Below are positions 1-7,973 of a stretch of 64,000 nt of DNA, one piece after another. The notes under the pieces were generated by a model. The model was given only the letters and a program-made list of their open reading frames with translations, had not been told where the DNA came from and made no database searches. The translations under genes and the position numbers were made by a program. Position 1 is the first letter of the stretch. Every line of letters starts with the position of its first letter. The stretch lies in assembly GCA_903918315.1 (NCBI GenBank), contig CAIXEA010000091.1, positions 1-64,000 of the forward strand, in the 5' to 3' direction. Source of the DNA: an uncultured Acetobacteraceae bacterium. Lineage in GTDB: Bacteria > Pseudomonadota > Alphaproteobacteria > Acetobacterales > Acetobacteraceae.

Positions 1-42
1 CACAACCAGCGCCCAGTCGTCGTCCGTCATCCGTGTCAGCAT
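1..42 (-). CDS. 5' end of an unidentified gene, cut by the window edge
   Basis: An ATG at 42 on the minus strand opens a frame that reads MLTRMTDDDWALVV and then leaves the window. An AGGGAG element lies about ten bases before the ATG, and the start is only 31 bases behind the stop of the methyltransferase at 74, so this looks like the next gene of the glycan operon. Fourteen residues cannot identify a family. Two guesses are possible: a GNAT/PseH-like acetyltransferase, whose N-termini often read like this and which would suit the locus, or an IS5-type transposase, whose N-termini often carry a T-D-x-x-W pattern. Neither is established. Confidence 0.45.
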   Translation of the reverse strand, partial: MLTRMTDDDWALVV

Positions 43-73
43 GGTCGGCTCCCTGAAACCGACCTCCTATGAG

Positions 74-820
74 TCAGACAACAGAGCGCGCCGGAATCCC
101 CAAAAATGGCATATCAGGGATTCCGTCCACACGGCCTAGCATGTAGCACCCTTCAAGGTAGCCGGGGCTGATGATATCCGTCGCGAGCAGCCGATCCCAT
201 TGGAAATTGGCAAGGGCTTTGAAGAATATGCCAGAGCGGTGCAAGGTGCGCAGGCCGGCCGAGGCCGCGTCCCGCTCTAATGTGTCGAGTGAATAGGTGG
301 TGCGATGACCATGCTCCCGCTCAGCGGGCGTCACAGCGGCATTGTGCGAGATTAATCCCATCTTCACGGCGATCTGGCGGGATGGCGCATTCGCGTTCGG
401 GCAGACCAGGAAAAGCCTGCCTGTGTCACTGAGCCATTCCAGGTTAATCCGGCGGAGCAAGGCAACGGGATCGTCGAGATGCTCCAGAACATGGGTCAGC
501 ACGATATTGTCATAACGGCGCGGAAGTTGCGCGGATTCGAAGGTTGAATGGACGAAGGTCGCTCGCCCGGGCAGACTGGCACGAGCTTCATCGATGGCCG
601 CTGCAGATGCCTCCACGCACGTGACGTCATCAGAATGGGCCAGAAGGCGTTGTGTGAAATCACCTTTATAACTGCCAAGTTCGAGGGGCGAGCCGGGGAG
701 GAAAAAAGGTGTGAAGGAGCGAATCATGAATCCGTGCATGACATCGAAGTCAAAATTATAGGCGTATTTGCGGGACCCCGTGTCAGTAATCTCAGTGTCA
801 TAATCGCGTGTTATATTCAT
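74..820 (-). CDS. class I SAM-dependent methyltransferase of the glycan locus
   Basis: A 248-residue class I methyltransferase. Residues 46-53 read LELGSYKG, a SAM-binding motif I, followed by an acidic residue at the end of the next strand (CVEAS) and the post-motif segment IVLTHVLEHLDDP at about 107-119, typical of Methyltransf_11/23 proteins. The frame can be extended upstream to a TTG at 901 that overlaps the stop of the preceding GNAT gene, but the extra 27 residues are not methyltransferase-like, and the ATG at 820 is preferred; no strong ribosome site settles it. It is the last complete gene of a minus-strand glycan operon, so the natural acceptor may be a sugar or a glycan end. The acceptor is not deducible from sequence. 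Confidence 0.8.
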   Translation of the reverse strand: MNITRDYDTEITDTGSRKYAYNFDFDVMHGFMIRSFTPFFLPGSPLELGSYKGDFTQRLLAHSDDVTCVEASAAAIDEARASLPGRATFVHSTFESAQLPRRYDNIVLTHVLEHLDDPVALLRRINLEWLSDTGRLFLVCPNANAPSRQIAVKMGLISHNAAVTPAEREHGHRTTYSLDTLERDAASAGLRTLHRSGIFFKALANFQWDRLLATDIISPGYLEGCYMLGRVDGIPDMPFLGIPARSVV

Positions 821-897
821 AGCGTGTCGTGATCTTTCCAATAGCAGGCAAACTGGTCGAGGTTGGCAATCGATGCTACGCGCCGGCGCATGGTCGT

Positions 898-1389
898 TCA
901 AGGGCGGGTTGGACGGGAGGGCGGGTGGCGTCCATTAACTGTCGGAAGTTCGCGTATCATGGTGAGGTCTTGCTCCTCGCTTTGGCCAGGGCGAAAGCCG
1001 TGTTTCGCATAGAGCTGCCTTGCGATCTGGTTTAGTTTCGCCACCCGCAGGGTCACCTGGGTGAATCCAAGGCCGGTCGCGTGGCCGAGGCAGAGGTCCA
1101 TCAGGCGGAATCCGATCCGTTGGCCTTGCCGATCGGGCAGGACGCTGACGCTGGAGATGAAGACTGTCCGTGTTTCGGGGCGGTTGAAATAAGCGGCGAC
1201 CAATCCCACCAGTTCGGGGCCGGCCCATGCTTCGAACCGTGTTGCGAAGTTCGCCAGCCTTTCGGCGTAATCCCGGATTGCGACGCGTTGGCTCAAGGGT
1301 GGGACGAAGTGCGCATCACAGGCGGCCAGATGGGTCGCGATGTCGTCTGTCGCCGCGCGGTTCAGACAAAAATCGATGGCATCCATCAT
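898..1389 (-). CDS. GNAT-family N-acetyltransferase
   Basis: 163 residues with the GNAT fold signature: a beta-strand with VSVLPDRQGQRIG at 81-93, where the Q-x-x-R-I-G part forms the acetyl-CoA pyrophosphate loop, then an amphipathic helix and the YAKHGFRP motif B region at about 128-134. Its start overlaps the stop of the beta-propeller gene at 1386 by four bases (ATGA), so the two are translationally coupled. In this glycan operon the likely role is acylation of an amino sugar, possibly the product of the aminotransferase at 4043-5193, but that link is inference. The C-terminal tail is proline- and arginine-rich and may be unstructured. Confidence 0.8.
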   Translation of the reverse strand: MMDAIDFCLNRAATDDIATHLAACDAHFVPPLSQRVAIRDYAERLANFATRFEAWAGPELVGLVAAYFNRPETRTVFISSVSVLPDRQGQRIGFRLMDLCLGHATGLGFTQVTLRVAKLNQIARQLYAKHGFRPGQSEEQDLTMIRELPTVNGRHPPSRPTRP

Positions 1390-2345
1390 GGCTCCATCAC
1401 CGCCAGACCGAAGCCGTATCGGCCGAATTGGTTCCCATTATATAGTAAATAAATACGTCCCTGATTTACAAAGAGATGTGGATAACATTGCATGTCGCTG
1501 TCCCAGTCGCCTGGTGTTATCGTGAGCGGGATCATCATGTCATCGCGAGTCCAGACCTTGAGGTCGTCCGACCAAGCGTGGCCGATACGATAGCCGCGAT
1601 CGGGTTTCGTCCGAAAATCGAATGACTGCCGATAGCAGAAGGCCATGTGATGGCGGCCGTCAATTTCCACCACGGACGGCAGCGCCTGACTTTCGTCCTT
1701 TCCAATACGGTCGGGTATGATTTGCTGACCCTCGTCCTTCTGCCAGTTTATACCGTCGTCGGACAGAGCATGCCCAATCTTGTAGGTCCGGTCTGGTGGA
1801 GAATTTGCCGAGAAATTGCGCCATTCCGTACCGAAGATGTACCACATATGCAGCCGACCCAAAGCGGCTTTAACGAAACCATCTCCAACCAGGCAGGGTT
1901 CTTGAAGAGAGGCCGACAGCACCGGGCCCTCACCAACGCGCTGAAATGTCTCGCCGTGATCGTAACTTGTTGCCAGACCGATGCCGGTTTCGACAGAAAC
2001 GGAAATGCGGCGGCTCCAGCCGCAGGTATAGGCATGAATGCTATTTTCGTGTCGGAATACGTGAAATGGAAATATACCGTGTTCATCGAATGCGCCCAGG
2101 CCACCGAGCGGGATCACTTCATGAGAAGATATGCGAATCAACCGCCGAAAACACGGGTCGAAGTCGGCGAAGGCAACATGACTGAGCATTTTGCCGTTCA
2201 GCGGGTCCGCCGCGCGTGTTGAGAAATAGACGCGAACAAAATCGTCGAATACCAGTGTCTGGGGTGACTGCGCGAATGCGGTGCAGCCGTTTGGTAAGGC
2301 ATGTGCGGTTGGATCGAAAATACGTCCTAGCTTCTTCCATTTCAT
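1386..2345 (-). CDS. glycosidase-like five-bladed beta-propeller protein, copy A
   Basis: 319 residues, no signal peptide, made of repeated beta-propeller blades like those of GH43/GH32/GH130 proteins. Blade signatures G-x-A-x-S-x-D-G-x-x-W recur at about 122-133 (IGLATSYDHG), 190-201 (IGHALSDDGINW) and 254-265 (IGHAWSDDLKVW), and the protein ends with the conserved closing segment DWDSDMQCYPHLF...NGNQFGRYGFGLAV. LGGLGAFDEHG at 80-90 is shared with copy B. Relatives are found in O-antigen and capsule loci, usually as hypothetical glycosyl hydrolase-like proteins; catalytic activity has not been shown from what can be seen here. It lies 36 bases behind paralogue B and overlaps the GNAT start, so all three are probably one transcription unit. 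Confidence 0.75.
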   Translation of the reverse strand: MKWKKLGRIFDPTAHALPNGCTAFAQSPQTLVFDDFVRVYFSTRAADPLNGKMLSHVAFADFDPCFRRLIRISSHEVIPLGGLGAFDEHGIFPFHVFRHENSIHAYTCGWSRRISVSVETGIGLATSYDHGETFQRVGEGPVLSASLQEPCLVGDGFVKAALGRLHMWYIFGTEWRNFSANSPPDRTYKIGHALSDDGINWQKDEGQQIIPDRIGKDESQALPSVVEIDGRHHMAFCYRQSFDFRTKPDRGYRIGHAWSDDLKVWTRDDMMIPLTITPGDWDSDMQCYPHLFVNQGRIYLLYNGNQFGRYGFGLAVMEP

Positions 2346-2381
2346 CGTGCGGTCTCATTCATCTTTCAAGAAGTGGGCCTG

Positions 2382-3344
2382 TCATGCCAATTGCCCGTCA
2401 AGTACTGCCAAGCCGAAACCATGTCGTCCAACCTGGTTGCCGAGGTAAGCAAGATAGATCTGGCCATTCAATTCGAAGACGTGCGGGTAGCTGACCATCT
2501 CGCTGTCCCAGCCTTCGTTCGATATGTCGATGCCGCAGCGGTCGTCGTCGCGGGTCCAGTTCTCGAGGTCAGAACTGTAGGCATATCCGATGCGATAGCC
2601 GAATTCCCGTGAGCGGTAGTGGCTGCTAAAACGATAACAAAAGAACATGTGATAGCGCCCGTTGGCGTAGAAGACATCGGGGCTCGCTTGCGCTTCGTCC
2701 GGTTCGATGCGGCTTTCGATCAGGTCGCGATTGCACTTGCGCCAGTTCAGGCCGTCGTCGGAGATCGCCATCCGTATCTTGTAAATGGGTTCCGGACGGC
2801 CATCGACGCGCTTCCAGGCTCGCCCGGCGATGTAGAATAGCTGCCACTGGTCAGCGAACCGGCGGATTTTCGGACCACTCAATACGAATGGTTCATTAAG
2901 CGAATAGGGCAGGACCGGGCCGGGTCCGTTCTTGGTGAAGGTACGCCCGCCGTCATGGCTGGTTGCAACGCCGATTGCGGTGTTGAATGGCGTGGACTCG
3001 CAGCGTGTCCAGCCGGCGTAATAGGCGCGCAACCCGTCTTCGCACGGGATGACGGATACGGGATAGGTTCCGAACTCGTCGAATTCCCCCAAGCCGCCGA
3101 GCGGCAGGATCGGACCGTCGGCCAGGGCAAGCACCCGGGTTGGATCATTCCGGTCGAGATCGACGTAAGCGGAATAGGACACATATCGCCCGTTTGCATC
3201 GGCGGGTGGTCTACAGGAAAAATAAACCCTTAATCGGTCGTCCATCAGCAGGGTCGCGGGGGCCTGCGCGAATTCCTTTAGCCAGGGGCGCCCGGCAAAA
3301 TCCACCGGATCGAAAATTTTTCCAATTTTATGCCATTTGAACAT
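2382..3344 (-). CDS. glycosidase-like five-bladed beta-propeller protein, copy B
   Basis: 320 residues, clearly homologous along its whole length to the neighbour at 1386-2345. Shared landmarks are the start (KWHKIGKIFDP), LGGLGEFDEFG at 82-92, the blade motifs IGVATSHDGG (124-133), IRMAISDDGLNW (190-201) and RIGYAYSSDLENW, and the end WDSEMVSYPHVF...GNQVGRHGFGLAV. No secretion signal is present, so it acts in the cytoplasm unless exported another way. The start is three bases behind the stop of the WbqC gene. The pair must be an old duplication because identity is patchy. A sugar-nucleotide or lipid-linked glycan is a plausible ligand; hydrolase, phosphorylase or pure binding roles are all open. 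Confidence 0.75.
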   Translation of the reverse strand: MFKWHKIGKIFDPVDFAGRPWLKEFAQAPATLLMDDRLRVYFSCRPPADANGRYVSYSAYVDLDRNDPTRVLALADGPILPLGGLGEFDEFGTYPVSVIPCEDGLRAYYAGWTRCESTPFNTAIGVATSHDGGRTFTKNGPGPVLPYSLNEPFVLSGPKIRRFADQWQLFYIAGRAWKRVDGRPEPIYKIRMAISDDGLNWRKCNRDLIESRIEPDEAQASPDVFYANGRYHMFFCYRFSSHYRSREFGYRIGYAYSSDLENWTRDDDRCGIDISNEGWDSEMVSYPHVFELNGQIYLAYLGNQVGRHGFGLAVLDGQLA

Positions 3345-3347
3345 GGG

Positions 3348-4046
3348 TTACTCGTATTTCCAGCCTGATTGCAGAATTGCCCCAATTGTCTCGGATGAAT
3401 TAAACATCATAACATCAATGATAGATAGCCATGGAACGAAGGGCGCTTTGAATTGTTGGTACTCGAAGGGTATGGATCGCATGAAGCGCAATTCGACTCC
3501 TCGTTCGGCAAATGCCAATTTTGAATAGAGGTCCAGGCCGCCGATGGGATTGACGTAGACCTGGGCGTGGGTTTCGTCGCAGAGGGCCAGTATTTTGTCT
3601 TGTGCCCTGAGCGAATGATCGATTGCGAACGTCGATGAGACCCGAATCCGTGTCGTTATCGAAAGATGATTGCAGATTTTTGTGATCGAATTCACTGTGA
3701 ACTGAAAAAGATTGTGGTCGTTAAAAAGCAGAATGTCTTCGAGAAGACAGAAAATATCGCGGAAGAAAGGCGCCCTGCGGTACGCATTCTTGATCTGTGA
3801 TAGCAATTTATGTGGATCAAAGTCGGTCGCCAGACGCCGATCGGCTACGAAGAGCGAATCTGAAGCAGTCTTGAGCGGAAGTGACAGTATGACGTCCTTG
3901 CCATCGCGCAGAATTCGATTGCGGTTGATCCAACCCCGTTTGGTATATTTGATATTATCGTAGACGATAAAGAGGTCGGTGTTGGCGATCAGCTGGAAAT
4001 AGCCTATATAGGGCATAAAATAGGGCTGCATGATTGCAAGCCTCAT
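3348..4046 (-). CDS. WbqC-family protein
   Basis: 232 residues matching the WbqC-like family throughout: the N-terminus MRLAIMQPYFMPYIGYFQ is the family hallmark, followed by DNIKYTKRGWINRNRIL at about 30-46, the basic segment around DGKDVILSLPL, and VYVNPIGGLDLY in the C-terminal half. WbqC proteins occur in O-antigen and exopolysaccharide clusters and have been linked with amino-acid or acyl decoration of aminodeoxysugars; the biochemical step is not settled. The start overlaps the stop of the sugar aminotransferase by four bases, so the two are coupled, which supports a shared 4-amino-sugar substrate (inference). Confidence 0.85.
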   Translation of the reverse strand: MRLAIMQPYFMPYIGYFQLIANTDLFIVYDNIKYTKRGWINRNRILRDGKDVILSLPLKTASDSLFVADRRLATDFDPHKLLSQIKNAYRRAPFFRDIFCLLEDILLFNDHNLFQFTVNSITKICNHLSITTRIRVSSTFAIDHSLRAQDKILALCDETHAQVYVNPIGGLDLYSKLAFAERGVELRFMRSIPFEYQQFKAPFVPWLSIIDVMMFNSSETIGAILQSGWKYE

Positions 4047-5193
4047 TTGTGTCCGCCCTCTGACAGTTTGCGGATGATCGAGCAGATCTCGTCGACAATT
4101 CCGATGTCCAGATCGGGAAAGATCGGAAGGCAGAATACTTGTGCCGCGGCGGTTCGGGCAGCGAGCAGATGTTCTGGCTTTGAGGATGGTAAACCGCGAT
4201 ACATCGAAAAATCTGAAATGAGCGGATAGAAATAGCGCCGTCCGATAATTTTGTGTGATTTTAGAAGGTCGTTGAGCGAATCGCGGGATATTGGAAAACG
4301 GTCATCAACCAATATCGGGAAATAGGCGAAGTTACGGCGGGTTTCGCCTGCTGGGCTCAGGCATGTAATCCCGCGCGCTCCATGTAGACGCATGCGGTAG
4401 GCGGCGTCGATGTGCCCACGTTTTTCGATTTGCTCATCCACGTATTTGAGTGCAGCAGTCCTAGCGCCGAGTTGAACTCGCTCATTTTGCCATTGATGCC
4501 GATAGCTACGACATTGGTCTCACCGGCGTGACCAAAATTCTTGAGGTAGTCGATGCGGGTTTTGCTTTTCGCGTCCGGACAAATGATGGCGCCGCCTTCG
4601 AACGTATTGAAAACCTTCGTGGCGTGGAAGCTGAGCACCGATAGATCGCCGTGGCGCAGGATGCTACCGCCCTCGTCGCGCACCCCGAATGCATGAGCGG
4701 CATCATAGATGACCCGCAGATTATAGGTATCGGCGATCCGTCCAATGGCTTCCACGTCGCACGGGTGTCCATAGCAATGGACCGGCATGATGGCCGTTGT
4801 TTGCGGCGTGATGGCTGCTTCAATACGGGTTGGGTCGAGGTTCAGCGTGACCGGATCGATGTCGACGAAGATAGGTCTGAGGCCGTTCCAAAGAAGTGAA
4901 TGTGATGTCGCGACGAATGAGTACGGCGTGGTGATGACCTCGCCTGTGACGCGCAAGGACTGCAGCGCGGTGATCAGCGCGATCGTGCCATTGGTGAAAA
5001 GGGCGATATGCTCCACGCCAAGATAATCGCACAGGGCCTGTTCGAGTTGTTGATGGAATGGGCCACCATTGGCGAGGATGCGGCTGTTCCAGATCTCCTG
5101 GAGATAAGGCAGGAACTCTTCGAGCGGCGGCAGGAAGGGCTTGGTAACATAGGTCGTGCTATCAGCCATGGTTGCCTGCTTCGCATCTTTCAC
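4043..5193 (-). pseudogene. DegT/DnrJ/EryC1-type sugar aminotransferase with a frameshift
   Basis: A PLP-dependent sugar aminotransferase resembling VioA-type dTDP-4-keto-6-deoxyglucose transaminases. The first part (5193 down to about 4451) shows the substrate region VTKPFLPPLEEF, DAAHAFG at 164-170 with the PLP-facing Asp, and SFHATKVFNTFEGG with the Schiff-base Lys at 193. After ALGLL the frame breaks: the expected continuation (LKYVDEQIEKR, HIDAAY, NFAYFPILVDD, YFYPL) is read in another frame from 4450 to 4043. Restoring one base at the 4450/4451 junction would give a normal protein of about 383 residues. Without it the product stops at 4357 and lacks the C-terminal domain. GTG at 5193 or ATG at 5169 could be the start. 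This is either a real inactivating deletion or a sequencing error. Confidence 0.8.
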
Positions 5194-5368
5194 GCTGGAT
5201 TTGTGGCGGTTTTGTCATACAATCCTGATCTGCCGGAGACGGCCTGGCCAGCGCCATGCTGCCATGCCCCGTGAGCGGCGTATAGTGAATGGCGCTCGGT
5301 TGTTGGGGGCAGGCGGTCCAGGCCGTCCAGGCCGTTGGCTCTGGCCACCCCATCCCCCCTGGACAATT

Positions 5369-5378
5369 CCCCCCCCCC
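5369..5378. repeat. run of ten C in the aminotransferase/secD divergent spacer
   Basis: A homopolymer of ten C lies about 50 bases before the secD start inside the 234-base spacer between the divergent aminotransferase and secD. The rest of the spacer is GC-rich with short imperfect GGCCGTCCA-like repeats at about 5308-5335 and shows no gene or RNA that could be recognised. Such runs change length by slippage and are also prone to sequencing error. Confidence 0.7.
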
Positions 5379-5427
5379 ACCGCATAGGACCGAACGACGC
5401 AGACCTTAGGACTCCCGCGACACGCCC

Positions 5428-7005
5428 ATGATGTATTTCAGCCGCCTGAAGACCTACGCGATCCTCGGCGCCTGCCTGCTCGGCCTGCTGCTGTGCGTTC
5501 CCAATCTCATGCGCGCGCCGAACGGCTGGCTGCCGTGGCGGACGGTGCATCTCGGCCTGGACCTGCAGGGCGGCAGCTATCTGCTGCTGGAAGTCGATAT
5601 GAAGGCCGTCGTGAAGGAACGCCTGGACAGCATGGTGGACGGGGTCCGCCAGGCTCTCCGGCCGAGCGGCCTTTTTTACCAGACGCTGGAAGCCCAGACC
5701 GATCAAAATCGCGTGCTTCTGCGGCTGCGTGACCCGGGGAAGGTCACCGCGGCGCTCGGCCTGCTCAAGCCGCTGGTCTCGTCCGATAATCCCACCGGGG
5801 TGCCCGACGTGCAGCTCCTGGCGCAGGATGATGGCAGCATCACCTTGACGTTGTCGCCGGTCGCGCTGCACAGCCGGGCCGCAGGGGCGGTGCAGCAATC
5901 GATCGAAATCGTGCGTCGGCGCATTGATGAAACCGGTGTGGTCGATCCCCAGATTCTACAGCAGGGGGAGGGGCGAATCGTTGTCCAACTTCCCGGTATC
6001 GGCGATCCCAACCGCATCAAGCAGTTGATCGGCAAAACCGCCCATATGACCTTCCGGCTGGTTGATGAGACCGCGACCGCCTCCGCCAGCGGCCTGGCGC
6101 CGCCGGGTGTTGATTTCCTGCCGATGGCCGATCGCGGCGGGGAGAAGATCGCTGTCCGCAAGCGCATCGATGTTGATGGCGCCGATCTGACGGATGCGCG
6201 GGCCGGGACGGATTCCCAAACGGGGGAGTGGGTGGTGAATTTCACCTTCAACTCCACCGGTGCTCGCCGCTTCGGCGATATCAGCAAAGCCAATATCAAC
6301 CACCGCTTTGCCATCGTGCTTGATGACAAAGTCATCAGCGCGCCGGTCATTCGCAGTGCGATCACCGGCGGGCGCGGTCAGATCAGCGGCTCGTTCACCG
6401 CCAGTTCAGCCAATGACCTGTCGGTCCTGCTGCGCGCCGGGGCGCTGCCGGCGCCACTGACGGTGATCGAGGAACGCAGCATCGGTCCCGAACTGGGCGC
6501 TGACAGCATTCGCGCGGGCGCGATCTCGCTCGCGGCGGGGTTTATCCTCGTGATTGCCTTCATGGGGGTGTTCTACGGGCTGTTCGGCTGGTTCGCGAAT
6601 TTGGCGCTGCTGGTCAACCTGGTGCTCATGCTGGCGGTGATGTCGCTGATGGAGGCGACTTTGTCGCTGCCCGGCATGGCCGGTATCCTGCTCACGCTCG
6701 GCATGGCCGTGGACGCCAACATCCTGATCAATGAGCGCATCCGGGAGGAGCAGAAGCTCGGCAGGCCGCCGTTGCAGGCGCTGGAACATGGGTTCAGCCG
6801 CGCCTTTCATACCATTTTTGACAGCAACGCGACCGCCTTCCTGGCGCATGTGATGCTGTTTGCCTTCGGCTCCGGCCCGGTGAAGGGCTTCGCCGTCACG
6901 ATTACCCTGGGGATCGCGACCTCGATGTTCACATCGTGGATGCTCACGCGGTTGTTGGTGGCGCGCTGGTATGTCGCGCATAAGCCCAAGCTGTTGCCGG
7001 TCTGA
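5428..7005 (+). CDS. secD: protein translocase subunit SecD
   Basis: 525 residues, the usual length for a non-fused SecD. The first transmembrane helix is at about 10-25, followed by the family motif LGLDLQGGSYLLLEVD (43-57), the large periplasmic P1 region with RIDETGVVDPQILQQGEGRIVVQLPG, and five more membrane helices from about 360 to 515 including the conserved GMAVDANILINERIREE segment, whose Asp and Arg belong to the proton path. With SecF it uses the proton gradient to pull preproteins out of the SecYEG channel on the periplasmic side. secF begins eight bases after the stop. A yajC gene, which often precedes secD, is not present directly upstream. Confidence 0.97.
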   Translation: MMYFSRLKTYAILGACLLGLLLCVPNLMRAPNGWLPWRTVHLGLDLQGGSYLLLEVDMKAVVKERLDSMVDGVRQALRPSGLFYQTLEAQTDQNRVLLRLRDPGKVTAALGLLKPLVSSDNPTGVPDVQLLAQDDGSITLTLSPVALHSRAAGAVQQSIEIVRRRIDETGVVDPQILQQGEGRIVVQLPGIGDPNRIKQLIGKTAHMTFRLVDETATASASGLAPPGVDFLPMADRGGEKIAVRKRIDVDGADLTDARAGTDSQTGEWVVNFTFNSTGARRFGDISKANINHRFAIVLDDKVISAPVIRSAITGGRGQISGSFTASSANDLSVLLRAGALPAPLTVIEERSIGPELGADSIRAGAISLAAGFILVIAFMGVFYGLFGWFANLALLVNLVLMLAVMSLMEATLSLPGMAGILLTLGMAVDANILINERIREEQKLGRPPLQALEHGFSRAFHTIFDSNATAFLAHVMLFAFGSGPVKGFAVTITLGIATSMFTSWMLTRLLVARWYVAHKPKLLPV

Positions 7006-7013
7006 GGCCTGTC

Positions 7014-7973
7014 ATGTTCATCAAACCCCGTCTTCGCCTTGCGCCGGACAATACCCGCATCAACTTCATGCGGGGCCGGATCATGGGCCTCGTGGTCTCC
7101 GCCGTGTTGTCATCGGCATCGATCATCATGTTCTTTTACCCAGGCCTCAAACTGGGAATCGATTTCTCGGGCGGGATCGTGATGCAGGTCCGGACCCCCG
7201 GCCCGGCCGATTTCAGCCAGATCCGCAACGCGTTGGCGGCCGAACATATCCCCGAACAGGGCGTGCAGCGCTTCGGGGAGGAGACCGAGGTCCTGATCAG
7301 GTTGGCGGCCCAGCCCAACGAACAGGCAACGCAGCAGGCGGTGAACCGGGTGCGCGCGGCGCTGGAGGCCACGGTTCCCGGCACAAAGGTCATGCGCACC
7401 GATGCCGTGGGCGCGAGCGTCTCGGCCGAGCTGTTCCAGAACGGCCTCCTGGCCCTCGGCATCAGCCTGATCATGATCCTGGTCTACATCTGGTTCCGAT
7501 TTGAGTGGCAGTTTGCCGTCGGTGCAGTGGTCACATTGGTGCTCGACATCACCAAGGCCATTGGCTTTCTGGCCCTGACGCGGATCGAATTCGATCTGGT
7601 GATGGTCGCGGCGATCCTGACCGTGCTGGGCTATTCCACCAACGACAAGGTGGTGGTCTATGATCGCGTTCGGGAAAATCTACGTAAATACAAGACCATG
7701 CCGCTACGCGAGCTGATCGAGCTGTCGATCAATGAGACCCTGAACCGCACCCTCGGCACCTCGATGACGGTGTTCCTGGCAAGCGTGCCGCTGGCGATTT
7801 TCGGCGGCGCGTCGATTGCGGGTTTCGCGCAGGTGATGTTGTTCGGTATCGTCGTCGGCACGTCGTCGTCGATCTTCATCGCCGCGCCCATTCTGCTGTT
7901 CCTGGGTGAGAGCCGTTTGCGCCGGGATACCGCCGCCCCTGTCGTGAAGGCGGCCGCGGCAACCGATCCTTGA
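7014..7973 (+). CDS. secF: protein translocase subunit SecF
   Basis: 319 residues, partner of SecD. The sequence opens with a basic cytoplasmic end, a membrane helix at about 23-43 and the SecF hallmark LGIDFSGGIVMQVR (47-60). Five further helices follow a periplasmic loop; VLGYSTNDKVVVYDRVRENLR is the SecF form of the conserved cytoplasmic/TM4-5 motif, and SINETLNRTLGTS precedes helix 5. It forms a complex with SecD that drives late steps of Sec export. Its TGA stop overlaps a TTG that may start the next gene. Confidence 0.97.
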   Translation: MFIKPRLRLAPDNTRINFMRGRIMGLVVSAVLSSASIIMFFYPGLKLGIDFSGGIVMQVRTPGPADFSQIRNALAAEHIPEQGVQRFGEETEVLIRLAAQPNEQATQQAVNRVRAALEATVPGTKVMRTDAVGASVSAELFQNGLLALGISLIMILVYIWFRFEWQFAVGAVVTLVLDITKAIGFLALTRIEFDLVMVAAILTVLGYSTNDKVVVYDRVRENLRKYKTMPLRELIELSINETLNRTLGTSMTVFLASVPLAIFGGASIAGFAQVMLFGIVVGTSSSIFIAAPILLFLGESRLRRDTAAPVVKAAAATDP

